Source: Dimorphilus gyrociliatus (Eukaryota > Annelida > Polychaeta > Dinophilidae). From it: 64,000 bases of DNA. Positions 59,897 to 64,000 of this stretch are shown piece after piece. The number at the start of each line of letters is the position of its first letter. Within the stretch, counting starts at the first letter, position 1. The translations under genes and the position numbers were made by a program. The stretch is taken from NCBI GenBank assembly GCA_904063045.1, contig CAJFCJ010000009.1, positions 1,860,968-1,924,967 on the forward strand, written 5' to 3'. The notes under the pieces were generated by a model that was not told the origin of the DNA, searched no databases, and worked only from the letters and a program-made list of their open reading frames with translations.

Positions 59897-61553
59897 ATGG
59901 ATAAATATGATGATTTCGTTGATAATGTAAGATTTTTAAAAAATATATCAAAGGAAATTATATCTTCAAATAAATTTATATATTAATACTTAGATTTTAA
60001 GCAAGTAAACAACTAGGAGTTTTCTAGAATTCCAGGTACTAATTTTAAATTTTTGTATTCCATGTCAAAGAGTTACACAAAAGTAATCGAAGGCTTAAAA
60101 ACTTACAAGTAAGTAATTTAAAACGACGAAGTGACAGAGAACTTTAATTACAATAATATTCTGAAAAGGGTTCGATTTGAGAAGGTTTTGAAATCACATC
60201 AAGATTTGTATAATTCTATTGCTAAACATGAAAAGATATTTTACCAGGATTCTTCTATTCAGTTACAAATGGTATTATTTGGTTGATTTGGAGTAACTGT
60301 TTTTTATGTATCTTTTATTTCGACAGCTCAAACACTGTACAAAAGTTAATTCTGATTATTTTAACATCCTCTCCGATTTTGTTTATGATGATGAAGAAAG
60401 TCTAGAATTTGTAGGTTTTAAACATAGTCAGTCTATTTTACGATAGTTTTATTTTACTATTGATAATATAGTTTAGATACGACTTAAAGCGCTTTAACTT
60501 TGTTCTGAAATTGATCGCAAGGGATTGGTCTCCCGATTATGAACTGGAAAGAAGCTGCTGGTTTGGGCCAATTATAAAGACCTTAGAGAAATCTTTTGAG
60601 TCTGCAGATCGAGATAACAAAAAAATTCTCTGTTTAGGAGATGGGCTTCTGAGGTTTTTATTTATTAATGCTGAGAATCAATTTAAAAATATATTTTCAA
60701 CTAAAGATTGCCTCTGGAGTTGTGCAGGAAAGGATTCATTACAGACGGTGTAATGGAAGATATATTGAAAATTAGTATAGCTTCTCATCTTAATAAGCTG
60801 TGAGTATTCAGAGTTTGTCACGATATAAGTCTCACAAGAAGTTTTCTCTCCCACTTAGCACAGAGATAAATGCTTTTACAATCTACCCATTTGTCGATAA
60901 ATGGAGTGACCTAGTCTCTTCAGTTGGTCAGGTTATAGCTCTATACCTACATATATAAAAGTTTTCTTCATCTAACTCATTCTCATTTTAGCAAAAGCCG
61001 GTCACATTCCCCGACATTACATTTGACATGGAAGATTCTCAAGAGGAGTTAGACTTGACCAGAGAACCGACTGTTATAGCTGCTAGGTTTCTGGCTGATT
61101 ACGATCCAAGCATGAATCAAGGTGATATTTCTTTTTTCATTGAAAAATATTGATGAAAATCCTTAAAAAAACGTTATAGAAAAAGTTGACGCAGTGGCCA
61201 CATCTGGTTACTTTAATTTGTCAAGAAATATACCTCTGATAATTTCAACAATACATCATAATTTAAGATCTGGGGGAATCTGGGTGAATAACGGCCCATT
61301 AATTAATGACTATGATGTCGATTACGATTCAAAGTCTTGCTTTAGAGAATGGGGCTATGATGATATTAAAAAAGCTTTAAGGAAGCAGGGATTCACAATT
61401 CTGGTTTGTTCTAAAAATCTTTTGTCTATCCTGCAATAATGTCAATCTTAATTACAGAGTTATAACCACGAAGAAAGATCAACATTTTGCTATAATCGTT
61501 ATTACATGTCGAATGAAGTTTATGAAATGTTATTTTTCATCGTTCGAAAATAA
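59897..61553 (+). CDS. CARNMT1-like (UPF0586/N2227) methyltransferase-fold protein, catalytic motifs diverged
   Basis: The family enzyme methylates histidine in carnosine and in C3H zinc fingers, using SAM. About nine exons read in phase and follow the family layout: FRYDLKRFNFVLKLIARDWS, ELERSCWFGPIIKTLEKSF, ILCLGDGLLRLPLELCRKGF, RSGGIWVNNGPLINDYDVDY, REWGYDDIKKALRKQGF, and YEMLFFIVRK at the end. The usual SAM loop PGAGLGRL is CLGDGLLRL here. The NEWSFFM-like segment after it is gone. FFIDTAHN, near universal in the family, is YFNLSRN here. ATG 59897 opens a short exon (MDKYDDFVDN). Joining it to IPGTNFKFLYSMSKSYT requires an 11-nt exon and a 23-nt intron, or an unseen exon. Frame and splice sites are otherwise intact, so this is a gene, not debris. 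Confidence 0.75.
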
Positions 61554-61705
61554 ACTTAATCTATTGTTAATTCGTTAGATGGTTATACTTGATCAAGGCA
61601 GATAAAAGACTTCATTTAAGTTGTGTTTTCAATAAATTAGTTAAGAGATGAAAATCAACAAATAGTGAAATTAAACTTCAAGCTAGTCTTTTATTCACAA
61701 TATCA

Positions 61706-62165
61706 TTAACGACGGAAACCACTGGTAACGACAGTCTGACTGGAGGTCTGAACTTGAACCTTAGGAAGATTAGCCATATCAAGCATTTTCAACATATCCT
61801 TAGTATCAGGATCAATGTCAATGACATCTTGTTCTAGAGCCGAAACATCAGGCACGTAGTTGTCTCGTCTCTCCCTCTCTTCTTCTTGCAACTTAATGGA
61901 AATTCCCCTAACTGGGCCACGTTGGATTCTCTTCATCAAATGGGTAACCTGAAAGAATGTTTTTCATGAATATTTTGGACAACGAAATTCGTCAACACAT
62001 ATTTACAAATCCAGAAATCTTGTTTCTTAGCCTCTTGCTGGGGATGATTGCAATTTCCTCGCAGATTCTCTTATTAGTATGAAAATCCATGGTAAGACGA
62101 GTGTAATATTTTTCAATAATTACACGGGCGGCTTTTTTTACGGTTTTGGTTCTTACACGACCCAT
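61706..62165 (-). CDS. RPS17: 40S ribosomal protein S17
   Basis: A small-subunit ribosomal protein. Two exons (62165-62007, 61948-61706) give 133 residues (human 135). The sequence [60 protein letters not shown] and [20 protein letters not shown] is canonical, ending TVVTSGFRR. The single intron (58 nt) lies after SGF in phase 0. Tail to tail with the CARNMT1-like gene, 152 bp apart. Confidence 0.98.
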
Positions 62166-63002
62166 TTTTTTTTAAATTTTGATTGTGAACAAGGCACGAC
62201 AGAGAGCGGCGTGGATAAAAGAACGATATTTCGTGAGACATGCCGGTCATTGGCTTTCTATATTTTTAATAATGGCTGGTATATTGTAGAGTGTTAGCGG
62301 CCATTTTGATACTTTATATTTTCAACTTCTATAAAATGAAAAATTGTCTCTATAACCTGGTTCAGTAGTCCCACTCGAAATAGACTTGCTACAAACAAAA
62401 ATAAAATACCAAACCTGAATTTTCTACATTCTGAAACTTTATAAGTAACTATAAGTTGTATTAGCATCTGTTACATTAGATTCGTTGAGTTTGGATAACC
62501 AGATTGACAGATAAAATATGGAATTGAAGTTTCGCCTTGTTCAATTACGCTAAAAACATGGGACATTTAACTATTGATAGATACTTAAAACAATATATGT
62601 AATATTCTAATAATCAGCAATTAAAGAATTTTTTTCTTCATATTTCCTCCTTCCTTAAAATTCAAGTGGAAAATAAAAAAACTTTAAATTTTACTTCGCC
62701 CGTAAAGCTAATATCCAGCTGCCCACTGTCTATTCGAAATCTTAATGAAATATCGTTAAAATTTTATGATTTACTTTTAAGTTATAGGGCTAATAAGGTT
62801 TTTTTCTTGGAAACCGACATCTTAAACTAAATATTTCATTTCAAGTAAGAATACTTCCATTTAAAGTAGTTCCTCTTTGAAGAGTAATGAATTACTATCT
62901 GTATTTGTAATCATTTTTATTGTAAAATCGTCTAATACTGACTCAACAGGTAAGAAAAACATTAACCAATAGCACCTTGAAGATGAGTTACTAATGACTT
63001 TA
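62166..63002. other. Intergenic, RPS17 upstream and LARGE 3' flank
   Basis: 837 bp. The first 150 bp upstream of RPS17 are somewhat less AT-rich (promoter). The remainder is AT-rich and presumably LARGE 3' UTR. The leftward open frame at 62861-63046 is an out-of-frame shadow of the last LARGE exon. Confidence 0.45.
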
Positions 63003-64000
63003 TCATTCTGGTACGTATTTGGCAGCTTTAGCACCATACTTTTCAAACAAATCGTTGTAAAATTCTGCTTTAAGGGTTTTTAAACATCTAAAAAATATAT
63101 AAATATTTAACAAATATTTCATAACTCCTTTATAAAACACTTACTTTCTGTATAAGGAACTAGATCGAAATTTAGCAATATCTAAGCTTGGGGCATGCGG
63201 CATGTGAATCATAAATGCATTCGGTAGTACTATAAATTCAAACCTAAAAGTTCATATATTATTAAATATAATATTTATAGAGTATTTGAAGGAAATGAAA
63301 AAAGGTATAGTTACTCTGCAGCGTCCAAACTGAGAGCGTGAGAAACTTTATTCCATCCAAATCCCACAAAACGCCTATCGTATGCCGGAATTTGATCAAC
63401 TTTCATTACCAAGTATGGTTCGAAATCTCTTTCCCATTCGACTTGATAAGGAGTTGTTGCAGTTCGCCATTTGTTAAATTGAGTAGGAGCATGGCCACGA
63501 GGCCAAACATGATATCTAAATGTAAATAAAGAGCCAACGTCCAATTGAGCTAAAAGGTCGGTCTTGGAGGTGGGAAAGTTGAAGCGATACCGTTGTGTTT
63601 CAAAGGCTGGTACAACTAATGCCTATTGAATAACGACAGTAAGTAGATTTAGGATTAAGAAGTTCGTTAAATTTATCTAAGCTTACTTTTTTAGCATTAG
63701 AGCTAACTTCTAATTCAACAACAGTTTTTCGTAAATAATCATATAAACCATACATAGGCAAAAAGTCTATATCGGCTAAGAAAACGAACGGTGTTCGAAC
63801 TTGTCTCAGAGCAACATTTCTCAAGTGGTTTACAGGATAAAATTGTCCATCTTTATAAACAATATGATAGCCTATATTTCTTCTTGACATTAATATTGAG
63901 GATGCTAGGGCGAACCGCAAAAATTGCTGAGCTTCGCCATCAGACATATAAAGAGCTATTGACATTGGTCCTTGCCAATGTTTACAAATCGTTTCCAACA
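63003..64000 (-). CDS. LARGE: LARGE xylosyl-/glucuronyltransferase, C-terminal part (partial)
   Basis: A Golgi bifunctional enzyme that extends the Xyl-GlcA matriglycan polymer on alpha-dystroglycan. Only the C-terminal (GlcA-transferase, GT49) domain is inside the window; the gene continues past 64000. Exons are >64000-63687, 63622-about 63313, about 63243-63147 and about 63088-63003. Motifs are [20 protein letters not shown] (the DxD metal site), [21 protein letters not shown]-type [58 protein letters not shown], and the terminal [18 protein letters not shown]...KYVPE. The order and spacing match LARGE1/2. The incomplete left end is a window-edge effect, not a truncation. Confidence 0.93.

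Overview
The window is eukaryotic, nuclear and metazoan. It is AT-rich (by eye about two thirds A+T) and densely packed with intron-containing protein genes. Most introns I could place are only about 50-70 nt, with GT-AG ends, and most genes are 1-5 kb and alternate strands. The gene set fits an animal with motile cilia: a MYND-type HIF prolyl hydroxylase, LARGE, core-1 galactosyltransferase, a WSC-containing xylosyltransferase, Na/K-ATPase beta and a ciliary ZBBX homologue. A compact-genome lophotrochozoan such as a dwarf annelid would match, but species cannot be fixed from the sequence alone.

Layout. 0.8-7.1 kb (-): a PTB+SH2 adaptor with an unusually long 3.2-kb intron. 7.4-9.3 (+): mitochondrial processing peptidase alpha. 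9.35-10.2 (-): ELOVL6-type elongase. 10.7-14.2 (-): ZBBX. 14.8-16.0 (+): GALE. 16.2-16.5 (-): small membrane protein. 16.6-18.3 (-): C1GALT1. 18.7-21.3 (+): glycogen branching enzyme. 21.7-22.7 (+): RPS6. 22.9-24.05 (-): BTBD10/KCTD20-like. 24.2-26.7 (+): intronless xylosyltransferase. 27.0-28.8 (-): FAD synthase. 29.5-34.4 (-): a coiled-coil protein and a disordered protein, which may be one gene. 35.1-36.5 (-): KIN17. 38.1-39.9 (+): choice-of-anchor-I secreted protein. 40.2-41.3 (-): ATP1B. 41.4-42.1 (-): ATP synthase subunit d. 43.0-45.5 (+): LENG8/SAC3-like. 46.1-48.2 (+): bacterial-type amidase. 48.8-51.9 (-): RBM5/10. 52.3-55.4 (+): ELP2. 55.6-56.7 (+): GM2-activator-like. 57.0-58.1 (+): exon-repeat protein of unknown function. 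58.3-59.2 (-): EGLN. 59.9-61.6 (+): diverged CARNMT1-like. 61.7-62.2 (-): RPS17. 63.0-64.0+ (-): LARGE, cut by the window edge.

Several genes sit head to head with short shared upstream regions (for example RBM5/ELP2, C1GALT1/GBE1, ZBBX/GALE, EGLN/CARNMT1-like). Functionally this is mostly housekeeping: ribosome (RPS6, RPS17), mitochondrion (PMPCA, ATP5PD), RNA processing and tRNA modification (RBM5, LENG8, KIN17, ELP2), and a conspicuous share of sugar and glycan enzymes (GALE, C1GALT1, GBE1, XYLT, LARGE, and GM2A for lipid-linked sugars). Exon models were assembled by hand from reading frame, splice consensus and recalled family sequences. Boundaries may be off by a base or an exon. The least familiar items are the tandem THTKSSS repeat protein, the CARNMT1-like gene whose catalytic motifs are missing, a Cys-pair secreted-peptide candidate near 37.8 kb, and a GC-rich patch just downstream of ELP2.
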